DNA of 64,000 bases, from NCBI RefSeq assembly GCF_040882025.1, contig NZ_JBBECC010000152.1:1-64000 (forward strand), in the 5' to 3' direction. Below the pieces are notes generated by a model. It was not told where the DNA came from, did no database searches, and saw only the letters and a list, made by a program, of their open reading frames with translations. Origin of the DNA: Parvibaculum sp040882025 (lineage in GTDB: Bacteria; Pseudomonadota; Alphaproteobacteria; Parvibaculales; Parvibaculaceae). Each line of letters starts with the position of its first letter. The stretch's first letter is position 1. Below, in pieces: positions 1 through 7,517 of this stretch. The translations under genes and the position numbers were made by a program.

Positions 1-27
1 CGCGATTTGGGTCCCCAAACCCGTTTG

Positions 28-55
28 TGACAGTTTTATGACAGTTTCGTGACAG
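28..55 (-). promoter_or_regulatory. Candidate triple Pho box
   Basis: Three copies of TGACAG start at 28, 39 and 50, an exact 11-bp period. Read on the minus strand this is CTGTCA-N5-CTGTCA-N5-CTGTCA, the arrangement of PhoB-binding direct repeats. Its orientation would serve a leftward gene beginning before position 1. That gene is outside the window, so the target is inferred. Confidence 0.55.
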
Positions 56-153
56 AGGGGGGGTGCGCTGCCGCCGCGCTGCTGCCATCGGCTGCGCAAA
101 TCGGGCGCAAGCCACTGAAGGCATTACGCTTTCGGGTCCGGCGCGGGCTTTTG

Positions 154-170
154 TGACAGAACGATGACAG
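154..170 (-). promoter_or_regulatory. Candidate second Pho box (two repeats)
   Basis: TGACAG at 154-159 and 165-170, again with an 11-bp period and the same orientation as the array at 28-55. It lies between the bactofilin terminator and the upstream array, so a leftward gene beyond the window edge could carry two PhoB sites about 100 bp apart. The spacer bases differ from those of the first array. Confidence 0.45.
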
Positions 171-189
171 TCTGTGCCGTCCGGCAATG

Positions 190-229
190 AAAAACCGGAG
201 CGGCGCGCAAGGGCGCCAGCCCCGGTTTT
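190..229 (-). terminator. Rho-independent terminator after the bactofilin gene
   Basis: Inverted repeat AAAACCGG (191-198) / CCGGTTTT (222-229), with a GGCGC/GCGCC core nested inside. Read leftward the stem ends in a short T run. It sits about 35 bp past the bactofilin stop codon. Confidence 0.6.
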
Positions 230-262
230 GCCGTTCTCCCCCCGAAGAACGATAGATCTGAC

Positions 263-838
263 TTACTGCGCGGCCGGCCGCTTGACGACGACGCCGCCAT
301 CATTGACCACCACCGGGCTCTCGCCCAACGCGGCGCGCGGCGCCGGGCGCGGTGCGTCGGTGCTGTTGGCGGCGGGTCCGGGGCGCGGCGCCGACGGGCG
401 CAGGCTGGCGCCGGACGAGGCCTGGCCGATCGGGTCGTCCGAATGGCGGCAATTGCCTTCGAAGAAGGCGCCGGTCTCAACAGCCAGCGCTTCGTGCAGG
501 ATGTCGCCCTCGACATGGCAGGTCGAGGAAAGCTGCACGCGGCGGCCGCGAATGGTGCCGATAACGCGGCCTCGGATCACGATGTCTTCCGCGACGATTT
601 CGCCGGTAATCGAGGCTTTTTCGCCGATTGTCAGCGACTGGCTGCGAATGTCGCCTTCCACGGTGCCGTCGACCTGGATGTCGCCGGTCGCCGTCATGTT
701 GCCATGGACCACCAGATCGTTGGAGATGATCGACGGCGCGGTGCGGGTGCCCGGGCGCTTGCCGGGGAGGGGCGCGGGAGCCGCCATCGCGGGAACCGCG
801 GCCTTGTCGGAGTCTTTATCCTTGCTTCGCGAAAACAT
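263..838 (-). CDS. Bactofilin family cytoskeletal protein
   Basis: Bactofilins polymerise into nucleotide-independent filaments that scaffold cell-wall enzymes at the inner membrane. The 191-residue product has a short charged and Pro-rich N-terminus, a central run of short beta-strand repeats from about residue 38 to 130 (for example VVHGNMTATGDIQVDGTVEG), and a disordered Pro/Ala-rich C-terminus, which is the usual bactofilin layout. I start it at the ATG at 838 (MFSRSKDK); a longer frame begins at 898 but would run deep into the upstream gene. The start lies inside the last 23 bases of the M23 peptidase gene, so the two are probably translationally coupled. Bactofilin next to an M23 peptidase is a recurrent pairing, and the filament may localise that peptidase; this link is inferred from context. 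Confidence 0.9.
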   Translation of the reverse strand: MFSRSKDKDSDKAAVPAMAAPAPLPGKRPGTRTAPSIISNDLVVHGNMTATGDIQVDGTVEGDIRSQSLTIGEKASITGEIVAEDIVIRGRVIGTIRGRRVQLSSTCHVEGDILHEALAVETGAFFEGNCRHSDDPIGQASSGASLRPSAPRPGPAANSTDAPRPAPRAALGESPVVVNDGGVVVKRPAAQ

Positions 839-2231
839 AATGCCCTGCCTCAATGAACTTGGAGGGGTTACGAACGATACCGTCGAACCAGACCTCATAG
901 TGAAGATGGGGCCCGCTGCTGCGGCCAGAAGACCCTACTCTGCCGATGATCTCCCGGAATGCAACTTTCTGGCCAGTCTTGACGTCCATGCGGCCGAGAT
1001 GCCCGTAGCGGGTCCGGAAGCCGTTGCCGTGGTCGATTTCGACGATGCGGCCATAGCCGCCGCGCCAGCCGGCGAAGGTGACCGTGCCGGCGCCTGGCGC
1101 GAACACGCGCTCGCCGTAAGGGGCCGCCAGATCCTCGCCCGAATGGAACGCCATGCGGCCGTTGAAGGGGTCGCGGCGCGAGCCGTAGCTGCTCGTGCGG
1201 CGGTAGTTGAGCAGCGGTTCGGCAAGAGGCATTTGTGCAATGGATTCCTCAAGATCGGCCACTGTCCTCAGATTTTGGCTGACCCGGTAGAGCTGCCGTC
1301 CGAAGCCGCTATCGGCTGCGCCTCCGGCCAGTGCCTCCCGGTCGGCCAGGTCGATGAAGGGGCCGCCCTGGGCTGCCTCTCCCGCCTTGCCGCGGCGCTC
1401 GATCAGCGTCTCCGGGTCGATCACCTTGGTCATGCCGATGATCGATTTGAGCTCGCGCACCCGCCGGTCGGTCACTTCCTCGATATTGTTGATGAGCGTC
1501 TGCTGGGCCCGGTCGATCCGGGCCAGCCGCGTGTCGATCTGGGCCACCGTGCCGTTCTGGGCGTTGCCGTCGCCGGCAAGGCCCGCCATCGCGGTCAGCT
1601 CGGCAAGGCCCGTCAGGTCGACCGTGCCGCCGGCATTCTCGGCCGCGTCGATGACGAAACGGCCGGTTTCCGCCAGTTTACGGGGGCCTGTCGTGGTATC
1701 GGCGAGGACCGGCCCGTCCGATTGCCGCTCGACCCGCATCAGCACCTTGTTGCCGCGCGCGTCCTCGATCTTGCCGCCGGCCGTCGCCGCGTAGCGCCGG
1801 CGCATCGTGTCGAGTTCGGAGCTGGCGGTCTGGCGCTGGCTCATCAGCGAGGCGAGCTGGCGGTGCTTGTCCTCAAGCTGCATCGTCGTCGCGAGGAAGC
1901 GTTCCTCGGTAATGATCAGCTGCCCGTTCAGCTCGTCATAGGCCGATTGCAGCTGCGCCATCCGCTCCTCATAGGCGCCCTGCATCTTGACGTAGCGGCG
2001 CTCCTTCGAAGCGATGATCTGCTCCTTGAACACCACATTGACCGATGCAAAAGCGATCCAGCCGAAGAAAACGAAGGCGACTGTCGCGAAAAAAGTCTGC
2101 GTCAGCGGCGACAGCGAAATGAACTGCACATGCCCGTGGCTGCGGATATAGATCTGCCGCTCCACGTACATATGTCGCAGAAAATCGCGGATTCTGTCAG
2201 GCCAACCGGCCCTACGGTGCATGCCCCTCAA
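816..2231 (-). CDS. M23 family metallopeptidase with N-terminal membrane anchor
   Basis: Likely a LytM-type zinc endopeptidase that cuts peptidoglycan cross-bridges, or a degenerate activator of another hydrolase. The 471-residue chain has a transmembrane helix at about 45-65, a coiled-coil region at about 75-150, a long linker, and a C-terminal M23 domain at about 345-455. The zinc-binding pattern is complete: HSGED (H363, D367), GHL (H411) and PHLHYEV (H442, H444), so activity is expected. The N-terminal part resembles the DUF5930 region found with M23 domains in alphaproteobacteria. An alternative start is the Met at residue 21. The 3' end overlaps the bactofilin start by 23 bp, which suggests one operon for envelope shaping. 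Confidence 0.9.
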   Translation of the reverse strand: MRGMHRRAGWPDRIRDFLRHMYVERQIYIRSHGHVQFISLSPLTQTFFATVAFVFFGWIAFASVNVVFKEQIIASKERRYVKMQGAYEERMAQLQSAYDELNGQLIITEERFLATTMQLEDKHRQLASLMSQRQTASSELDTMRRRYAATAGGKIEDARGNKVLMRVERQSDGPVLADTTTGPRKLAETGRFVIDAAENAGGTVDLTGLAELTAMAGLAGDGNAQNGTVAQIDTRLARIDRAQQTLINNIEEVTDRRVRELKSIIGMTKVIDPETLIERRGKAGEAAQGGPFIDLADREALAGGAADSGFGRQLYRVSQNLRTVADLEESIAQMPLAEPLLNYRRTSSYGSRRDPFNGRMAFHSGEDLAAPYGERVFAPGAGTVTFAGWRGGYGRIVEIDHGNGFRTRYGHLGRMDVKTGQKVAFREIIGRVGSSGRSSGPHLHYEVWFDGIVRNPSKFIEAGHYVFAKQG

Positions 2232-2326
2232 TGCCCCACAACCCCCTCTGTTTGCTGTCCCATTCCACCCAAATTGGGACAGGATTACAACATACGCGCC
2301 TTAACAATTGATGTTAATGGTTAATT

Positions 2327-3181
2327 CTAATTCACGAAAAATGCCGCGCCGGCCGGGGCCCCGCGGTCGCGTGTCTCGGCCAGCGGCTCGTAAAAATCGG
2401 GTTCGAGCCCGGCCGCCCGCCGCGCCGCCTCGTTGAAGGGCGGCTTCAGCGCCCCGCGGAAATGCCGCCGCACCAGCGTCTGAAACGTCTCCCGCGGCTC
2501 GGTGCCCCGCACCCGGCAGAGATGGGCAAACCACACCGTGCCCGCCCGCACATGATCCTGCTCCTCGCGGTAGATCGTCCGCAAGATCGCCGCGCTTTCC
2601 ATGTCGGCCGCCGCTTCAAGCCGTTCGATCATCCCCGGCGTCACATCGAGGCCGCGCGCCTCCAGCACCATCGGCACCACCGCGAGCCGCGCCATCAGGT
2701 CATGGCGCGTCTCGGTGGCGGCCTGCCACAGCCCGTCATGGGCGGGCAGGTCGCCATAGCGGGCGCCGAGTGTTTTGAGCCGTGTTTGCAGCATCGCGAA
2801 ATGCCGCGCCTCGTCGCGGCCCACCGCCACCCAGTCGTCGAAAAGCCGGCGCGGCAGGTCCGCCTCGGCAAAGCGTCCGACGAGATCGAAGGCAAGATCG
2901 ATGGCGTTGAGTTCGATATGCGCCAGCGCATGCAGCAGCGCGATGCGGCCGCGTGCGCCCTTGAAGGCACGTCGCGGCATGTCGCGCGGCGCCAGCAGCT
3001 CGGGCGCCGCCGGCCGAGCCGGTCGGTCCGGCATCGCAATCGCCGCGCCGCCGGCCGGCAGCAGCGTCAGTTCGGATGCCCGCCACGCCGTGGCGACACG
3101 TCCCGCCAGACGCGCCTTCTCATCGGCATCGGCACAGGCAAGAACCGCATAGGCGCCTTCGGCAAGCGATGTCCCGGGCAC
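2327..3181 (-). CDS. DUF455 ferritin-like protein
   Basis: A 284-residue all-helical protein of the DUF455 (COG2833) ferritin-like family, whose biochemical role is not established. Helices carry candidate di-metal ligands: AHIELNAIDLAFDL near residue 90, DEARHFAMLQ near 124, EARGLDVTPGM near 172, and YREEQDHV near 204. The E-x-x-H spacing in the second and fourth motifs supports a carboxylate-bridged diiron or dimanganese site. It starts at a GTG, with AAGGA inside the tail of bcp, only 4 bp after the bcp stop, so it is almost certainly co-transcribed with the peroxiredoxin. That hints at a link to oxidative stress, which is an inference. No downstream terminator was evident before the M23 gene. 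Confidence 0.8.
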   Translation of the reverse strand: MPGTSLAEGAYAVLACADADEKARLAGRVATAWRASELTLLPAGGAAIAMPDRPARPAAPELLAPRDMPRRAFKGARGRIALLHALAHIELNAIDLAFDLVGRFAEADLPRRLFDDWVAVGRDEARHFAMLQTRLKTLGARYGDLPAHDGLWQAATETRHDLMARLAVVPMVLEARGLDVTPGMIERLEAAADMESAAILRTIYREEQDHVRAGTVWFAHLCRVRGTEPRETFQTLVRRHFRGALKPPFNEAARRAAGLEPDFYEPLAETRDRGAPAGAAFFVN

Positions 3182-3185
3182 GTCT

Positions 3186-3692
3186 CTAGAGGTCCTTGAC
3201 CGCGGCGAGAACCTCTTCCGCGTGGCCGTTGACCTTCACCTTCGGCCAGACCTTCTGCACCACGCCCTTGCCGTCGATCAGAAATGTCGACCGGGTAATG
3301 CCCATGAACTTGCGGCCATAAAGGCTCTTTTCGCCCCACACGCCATAGGCCTCGAGCATCTTGCCGCCCTCGTCCGATAGCAGCCGGACCGTCAATCCGT
3401 GCTTGTCGCGGAATTTGCAGTGCTTCTCCACCGTGTCCTTCGAAACGCCGAGCACGACCGCGCCTGCGGCGTCGAATTTCTTCTTGAGGGCGCTGAAGGC
3501 GATAGCCTCGGTGGTGCAGCCCGGCGTGTCGTCCTTGGGGTAGAAATAAAGGACGACCTTCTTTCCGGAGAGGCTCTTCAGCGTCACCGCGCTGCCGTCG
3601 TCGGCCGGCAGATTGAAGGCGGGCGCCTTGGCGCCAATCGCCGGAAGCTTGCTTGCCGTCTCTTTCTCTTTGCGTTTGGGTGCCGTTGCCAT
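3186..3692 (-). CDS. bcp: Thioredoxin-dependent thiol peroxidase (Bcp/PrxQ type)
   Basis: A peroxiredoxin of the Bcp/PrxQ subfamily, reducing hydrogen peroxide and alkyl hydroperoxides with electrons from thioredoxin in the cytoplasm. The 168-residue chain has the hallmark YFYPKDDTPGCTTEA with the peroxidatic cysteine at C59. The position five residues later, where E. coli Bcp has its resolving Cys, is not Cys; instead C92 in KHCKFRDKHG fits the helix-alpha3 resolving position seen in other PrxQ proteins. The start at 3692 is preceded by AGAGGCGG; longer frames reaching 3821 lack support. The first residues are Lys-rich (APKRKEKE). It leads a two-gene unit with the DUF455 gene and diverges from the AsmA-like gene across about 160 bp. 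Confidence 0.92.
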   Translation of the reverse strand: MATAPKRKEKETASKLPAIGAKAPAFNLPADDGSAVTLKSLSGKKVVLYFYPKDDTPGCTTEAIAFSALKKKFDAAGAVVLGVSKDTVEKHCKFRDKHGLTVRLLSDEGGKMLEAYGVWGEKSLYGRKFMGITRSTFLIDGKGVVQKVWPKVKVNGHAEEVLAAVKDL

Positions 3693-3855
3693 GCGTTCCG
3701 CCTCTTCTTCGTGCTGCCGGCCTGTGGGGGCCGGATGGGGCAGGGCATGATATGGGCCCCGGCTCCGCCATGCCAGCCGCGTTAAGCCTGTTTGCAGGTA
3801 AGGTCCCGCCCGGCCTGCCAATTTTGCAGACTTGGCGGCGGTCAGGAGGTAGATA

Positions 3856-3945
3856 ATGCCCGACTCGCTTTTGCCTTATTTCTGCTGTCTGCATGGGCAG
3901 ACATGCATGGGAAAGATGTCGTTTCTTGATCCGCCGGACCAGTAA
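3856..3945 (+). CDS. Possible 29-codon leader ORF overlapping the AsmA-like start
   Basis: AGGAGGT at 3845-3850 stands 5 nt before an ATG at 3856. The frame runs 29 codons (MPDSLLPYFCCLHGQTCMGK...) to TAA at 3943-3945, overlapping the first 18 codons of the large AsmA-like gene in another frame. This is the best ribosome site in the intergenic region, while the ATG at 3893 of the large gene has none. It may be a leader peptide coupled to the large gene, or the true start followed by a frameshift or sequencing error. I cannot tell which. Confidence 0.3.
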   Translation: MPDSLLPYFCCLHGQTCMGKMSFLDPPDQ

Positions 3946-6900
3946 GATTGCGTTGGAAGTGGTGGGCGTTGCCGTGGCGGCGATGGCGGTCTTGCTTGCC
4001 GTGCTGGCATGGCGCCTGTCGTCCGGCCCGGTATCCGTGTCCTTTCTGGCTGAAATGATCGAAAACGCGGCCAGTCCGTCGCTTCAGGGCGGGGCGCTCG
4101 ACATCGGCGACACCGTGCTGAGCTGGTCGGCCGACGATCGTCGATTGTCCATGCGCCTGGTGGACGTCAGGCTGACCGGCGCCGATGGCAACGACATTGC
4201 TTTCGTTCCCCAGCTCGCGGTCCAGGTCAGCCTGCCGGCGCTTCTGCGTGGCGTCCTGGCGCCGACGGCGGTCGATTTCCATGGTGTCAGCGCAACGGTC
4301 CTCCGCCGCCCGGACACGGGCCTCACGCTGGCCATGGCCGGTGCCGGGACGCAGGCCCGGCCGGCCGATCCGGAAGCGGCGGCGTTTGTGGGCCGGTTGA
4401 TCGAAGGGCTTTCTGCCGGCGACGAAACCGGAACGCCGCTGGACTACCTGACCCATGTCGGCATTCGCGACGGGACGTTGCGGTTCGTCGACGAGGTCAA
4501 CGGCGTCGCCTTCGATGCGCCCTCGGCAAATCTGGTGATATTTCGGGGCGCGGGCGGCCTTGCGGGCACACTGCGCGCCGATATCTTGATCGACGACACG
4601 ACCGCGGCCATCGAAATGCACGGGCTGCTGCCGTCCGGCTCCGATACCGCGCATATCGAAGCAACGGCCGGCAATGTCGTGCCGGCCGCCTTCGCGCGCA
4701 TGTCGCCGGCCTTCGCCGACTACGCGATATTCAACGCCCCGGTCGGGGCACAAGGCGAATTGAGGATCAGGGCAAACGGGGACCTGCTGACGGCGCGGCT
4801 GACGCTCGACGCCGGCCGCGGCGTGATCGATCTGCCGGACCCATGGGATGCCTCGATCCCCATCGAGAAGGCGCATGCCGAGGTCGAATTCGACGGCACC
4901 GCGCGGCGCATCGATCTTGTCGGCCTGACCTTCGAGGCGGGCCCGCACCAGGCCTCGCTTACGGGCCGCCTTGATTATCGTATCGGCGATGGTCTCAACA
5001 TTGCCGGCGCAACCGTCGATCTGGTCGCCGATCGCGTCCACACCGAAGTGCCGGGATTCTTCGAGGGCCCCGTCGATCTCGAAAGCGCGCGTCTGAAGGG
5101 CGATTTCGATTTCGATGCGCTGAGTGCCGAGATTGAGGAGCTTTCCATCGGCGCGGCAGGCGGCGGCCTTTCGCTGAGCGGCACCGTGCGCGATGGCGAG
5201 CGGTCGCCCGCCGTGCGCGCCTCCGGCCGTCTCGACGCGATGCCGCTCGATGCCTTCAAGGCGATCTGGCCGTTGCCGCTGGCAAAAGGCGCCCGCGAGT
5301 GGGTCGGCAAAAATCTCTCCGGCGGCGACGTGACGAGCGGCGCCTTCGAAGTCGATATGCCGGCGGGCATGATCAAGGATGCCGACAACCGCATTCCGAT
5401 ACCGGACGAGAATCTTCGGGTCGAATTCGCGGTTAAGGGCGCGACCATGATTTATCTCCGTGAAATGCCGCCGATGGAAAATGTCGAAGCGCGCGGACAG
5501 GTTGTCGGCAATCGTTTCGACGCGTGGGTGTCGGCGGCCGATATCGACGTTCCCGAGGGCGGTTCCCTGGCCGTCAGCGAGGGCCATTTCCATGCCGACG
5601 AACTCAACCGAAAGGGAGCGCCCGGCCATATCGAGTTCGCGGCCACCGGCGCGACAGCCGACATTCTTTCATTGCTCGATCATGAACCGCTCAACCTGAT
5701 CGGCAATTTCGGTGTCGACCCGCGCAACGTGGCAGGCAGCGGCCGCATCAAGGGCCAGCTTTCCCTGCCGCTGGTGAAGGGTGTTACCATCGAGGAGGTC
5801 GATTTTGCCGGCACCGCGCATGCCGACGACCTCGCCATTCCCGGCATACTGCGCAACCTGTCCATCACATCGGGCGCGCTCGACATCGAAGTTTCGCGGA
5901 CCATGCTGGTCGCACGCGGTCCGGTCGGCATCAACGGGGCGCCGCCGCTGGACCTGGAATGGAAGGAAAACTTTCGCCGCGAGGAGCCCGCCGGCTCGTC
6001 CTATCGATTGGTCGGTACGCTGGATGATGACGGACGCAACGCACTTGGCCTCGGGCTCGACGGGTTTCTCGACGGACCGGCAACGTTCGACGCGAAGTTC
6101 AGCGGCGACGGCAAGGAAGTAAATCGTGCCTCCATCAAGGCGGAGCTGTCGGACACCGTCGTCAAACTTGACTATGCCAGCTGGTCGAAAGCCGCCGGGA
6201 TTCCGGCGGCGGCGGACCTCAAGCTGGCATTTTTGCGCGGTGGCGGTTTCCGGATTACCGAATTCAGGCTCGTCGGCGACGGGATCGAGGCGCGCGGCGA
6301 TTTTTCGATCGGATCCGACGGCCGGCTGACCGAAGCGAACTTGCCCGTCGTCAGGCTTGGCGCGGACAATGACTTCGCCTTTATGGCCGCGCCCACCGAG
6401 GACACGTCCTTGACGATGACCGTCAGCGGCGCGCGTTTCGATGCGCGCCGGATCCTTGCAAACATTATCTCCGGTTCGGAGAACGCGGATGACGAGGCGG
6501 CCGGAGAGCCGCCATCGCTGTCACCCGAAGCCGTGGCCGATCCCGCGCGCCGGACCGCGATACGTGCCGAAATCGCTCGGGCAACCGGCAACAACGACAC
6601 GACGTTCCACGCCGTCAGCGCGGATGTCGTTCAGGTGGATGGCCGTATCTGGACGTTGAATGTGACGGCGGTCGACCCCCAGGGAACACCCCTGACCGCC
6701 AGAATTGGTCCGGATGAGGCTGGCATGCGCCATCTCGCCGTGGCATCCAACGACGCCGGCGTTGTCTTCCGCGCGCTCGATTTCACCGGCAGCATGAGAG
6801 GCGGCACGCTCAGTGCGACGGGGGTTTATGACGACGCGGCCGCGGGTTCGCCGCTGAAGGGGGTCGTAACCATTGACGGGTTTCGCGTCGTCGAGGCGCC

Positions 6901-7429
6901 GGTCCTCGCAAATATCCTGACGGTCGGATCGTTGACTGGCATTCGCGATACGCTGAACGGCGAGGGCATTCTGTTCAATCGGCTGGAGCTGCCATTCAGC
7001 ATTACCGAAGGCCATATCTTCGTTGACGATGCCCGGACCTCCGGCCCCGCCATCGGCTTGACGATGAAGGGCAATGTCGACCGTGCGACTGACAAGGTCG
7101 ACATGGAGGGAACATTGGTTCCCGCCTACACGATCAATTCGTTTCTGGGTCAGGTTCCGGTATTCGGCCCGTTGATCGTCGGCCGGGAGGGCGAGGGTAT
7201 TTTCGCCCTGACTTATCGGGTGCGCGGGCCGTCGGAGGACCCGACGGTCACCGTCAACCCGCTCTCGGCATTGGCGCCCGGCTTTCTGCGCCGGATATTC
7301 GAATTCGGCGGCGCGACAGTGATTGACCCTCCCGTTGCGCGGCCAGCACCGGCGGATTCTTCTGCGCTGCCGGACGATGCCGGGCCCGCGACGCCGCCAT
7401 CCGATATTCCTCCCGCACCGCAAAACTGA
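3893..7429 (+). CDS. AsmA-like/DUF3971 envelope protein (YhdP/TamB-like)
   Basis: A 1178-residue protein with one N-terminal transmembrane helix at about 18-42 (IALEVVGVAVAAMAVLLAVL) followed by a very long beta-rich periplasmic region. The C-terminal part at about 980-1130 (GSLTGIRDTLNGEGILFNRL; GPLIVGREGEGIFALTYRV) matches the AsmA-like C-terminal region of DUF3971/YhdP proteins. Members of this superfamily form a hydrophobic groove bridging the inner and outer membranes and are linked to phospholipid transport; that role is by family only. The tail is Pro/Ala-rich. The start is uncertain: the ATG at 3893 lacks a ribosome site, whereas a strong one precedes an out-of-frame ATG at 3856. The gene diverges from bcp and is followed by an independent promoter-like region. 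Confidence 0.85.
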   Translation: MGRHAWERCRFLIRRTSKIALEVVGVAVAAMAVLLAVLAWRLSSGPVSVSFLAEMIENAASPSLQGGALDIGDTVLSWSADDRRLSMRLVDVRLTGADGNDIAFVPQLAVQVSLPALLRGVLAPTAVDFHGVSATVLRRPDTGLTLAMAGAGTQARPADPEAAAFVGRLIEGLSAGDETGTPLDYLTHVGIRDGTLRFVDEVNGVAFDAPSANLVIFRGAGGLAGTLRADILIDDTTAAIEMHGLLPSGSDTAHIEATAGNVVPAAFARMSPAFADYAIFNAPVGAQGELRIRANGDLLTARLTLDAGRGVIDLPDPWDASIPIEKAHAEVEFDGTARRIDLVGLTFEAGPHQASLTGRLDYRIGDGLNIAGATVDLVADRVHTEVPGFFEGPVDLESARLKGDFDFDALSAEIEELSIGAAGGGLSLSGTVRDGERSPAVRASGRLDAMPLDAFKAIWPLPLAKGAREWVGKNLSGGDVTSGAFEVDMPAGMIKDADNRIPIPDENLRVEFAVKGATMIYLREMPPMENVEARGQVVGNRFDAWVSAADIDVPEGGSLAVSEGHFHADELNRKGAPGHIEFAATGATADILSLLDHEPLNLIGNFGVDPRNVAGSGRIKGQLSLPLVKGVTIEEVDFAGTAHADDLAIPGILRNLSITSGALDIEVSRTMLVARGPVGINGAPPLDLEWKENFRREEPAGSSYRLVGTLDDDGRNALGLGLDGFLDGPATFDAKFSGDGKEVNRASIKAELSDTVVKLDYASWSKAAGIPAAADLKLAFLRGGGFRITEFRLVGDGIEARGDFSIGSDGRLTEANLPVVRLGADNDFAFMAAPTEDTSLTMTVSGARFDARRILANIISGSENADDEAAGEPPSLSPEAVADPARRTAIRAEIARATGNNDTTFHAVSADVVQVDGRIWTLNVTAVDPQGTPLTARIGPDEAGMRHLAVASNDAGVVFRALDFTGSMRGGTLSATGVYDDAAAGSPLKGVVTIDGFRVVEAPVLANILTVGSLTGIRDTLNGEGILFNRLELPFSITEGHIFVDDARTSGPAIGLTMKGNVDRATDKVDMEGTLVPAYTINSFLGQVPVFGPLIVGREGEGIFALTYRVRGPSEDPTVTVNPLSALAPGFLRRIFEFGGATVIDPPVARPAPADSSALPDDAGPATPPSDIPPAPQN

Positions 7430-7443
7430 AGAATCCCACCGAT

Positions 7444-7473
7444 TTGAGATTGCGGAGTTTCACTCCGTATATG
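7444..7473 (+). promoter_or_regulatory. Candidate promoter with palindrome, ferritin-like gene
   Basis: TTGAGA (7444-7449), an 18-bp spacer and TATATG (7468-7473) lie about 45 bp before the start of the next gene. The spacer carries GGAGT-TTC-ACTCC (7454-7466), a perfect 5-3-5 palindrome that could be an operator. The assignment is by eye. Confidence 0.35.
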
Positions 7474-7517
7474 TAGACTTCGCTATCGCTATTGTGCGGC
7501 AGGGGAGGAGGAGACCC

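Noticed and set aside
174..2324. 716-codon plus-strand frame antisense to the bactofilin and M23 genes
   Set aside because: It runs through two well-supported minus-strand genes with recognisable domains; high GC makes long antisense frames common. The translation has no family features.
3842..5629. 595-codon minus-strand frame inside the AsmA-like gene
   Set aside because: Shadow of the plus-strand gene; low-complexity His/Arg/Gln-rich translation and no ribosome site.
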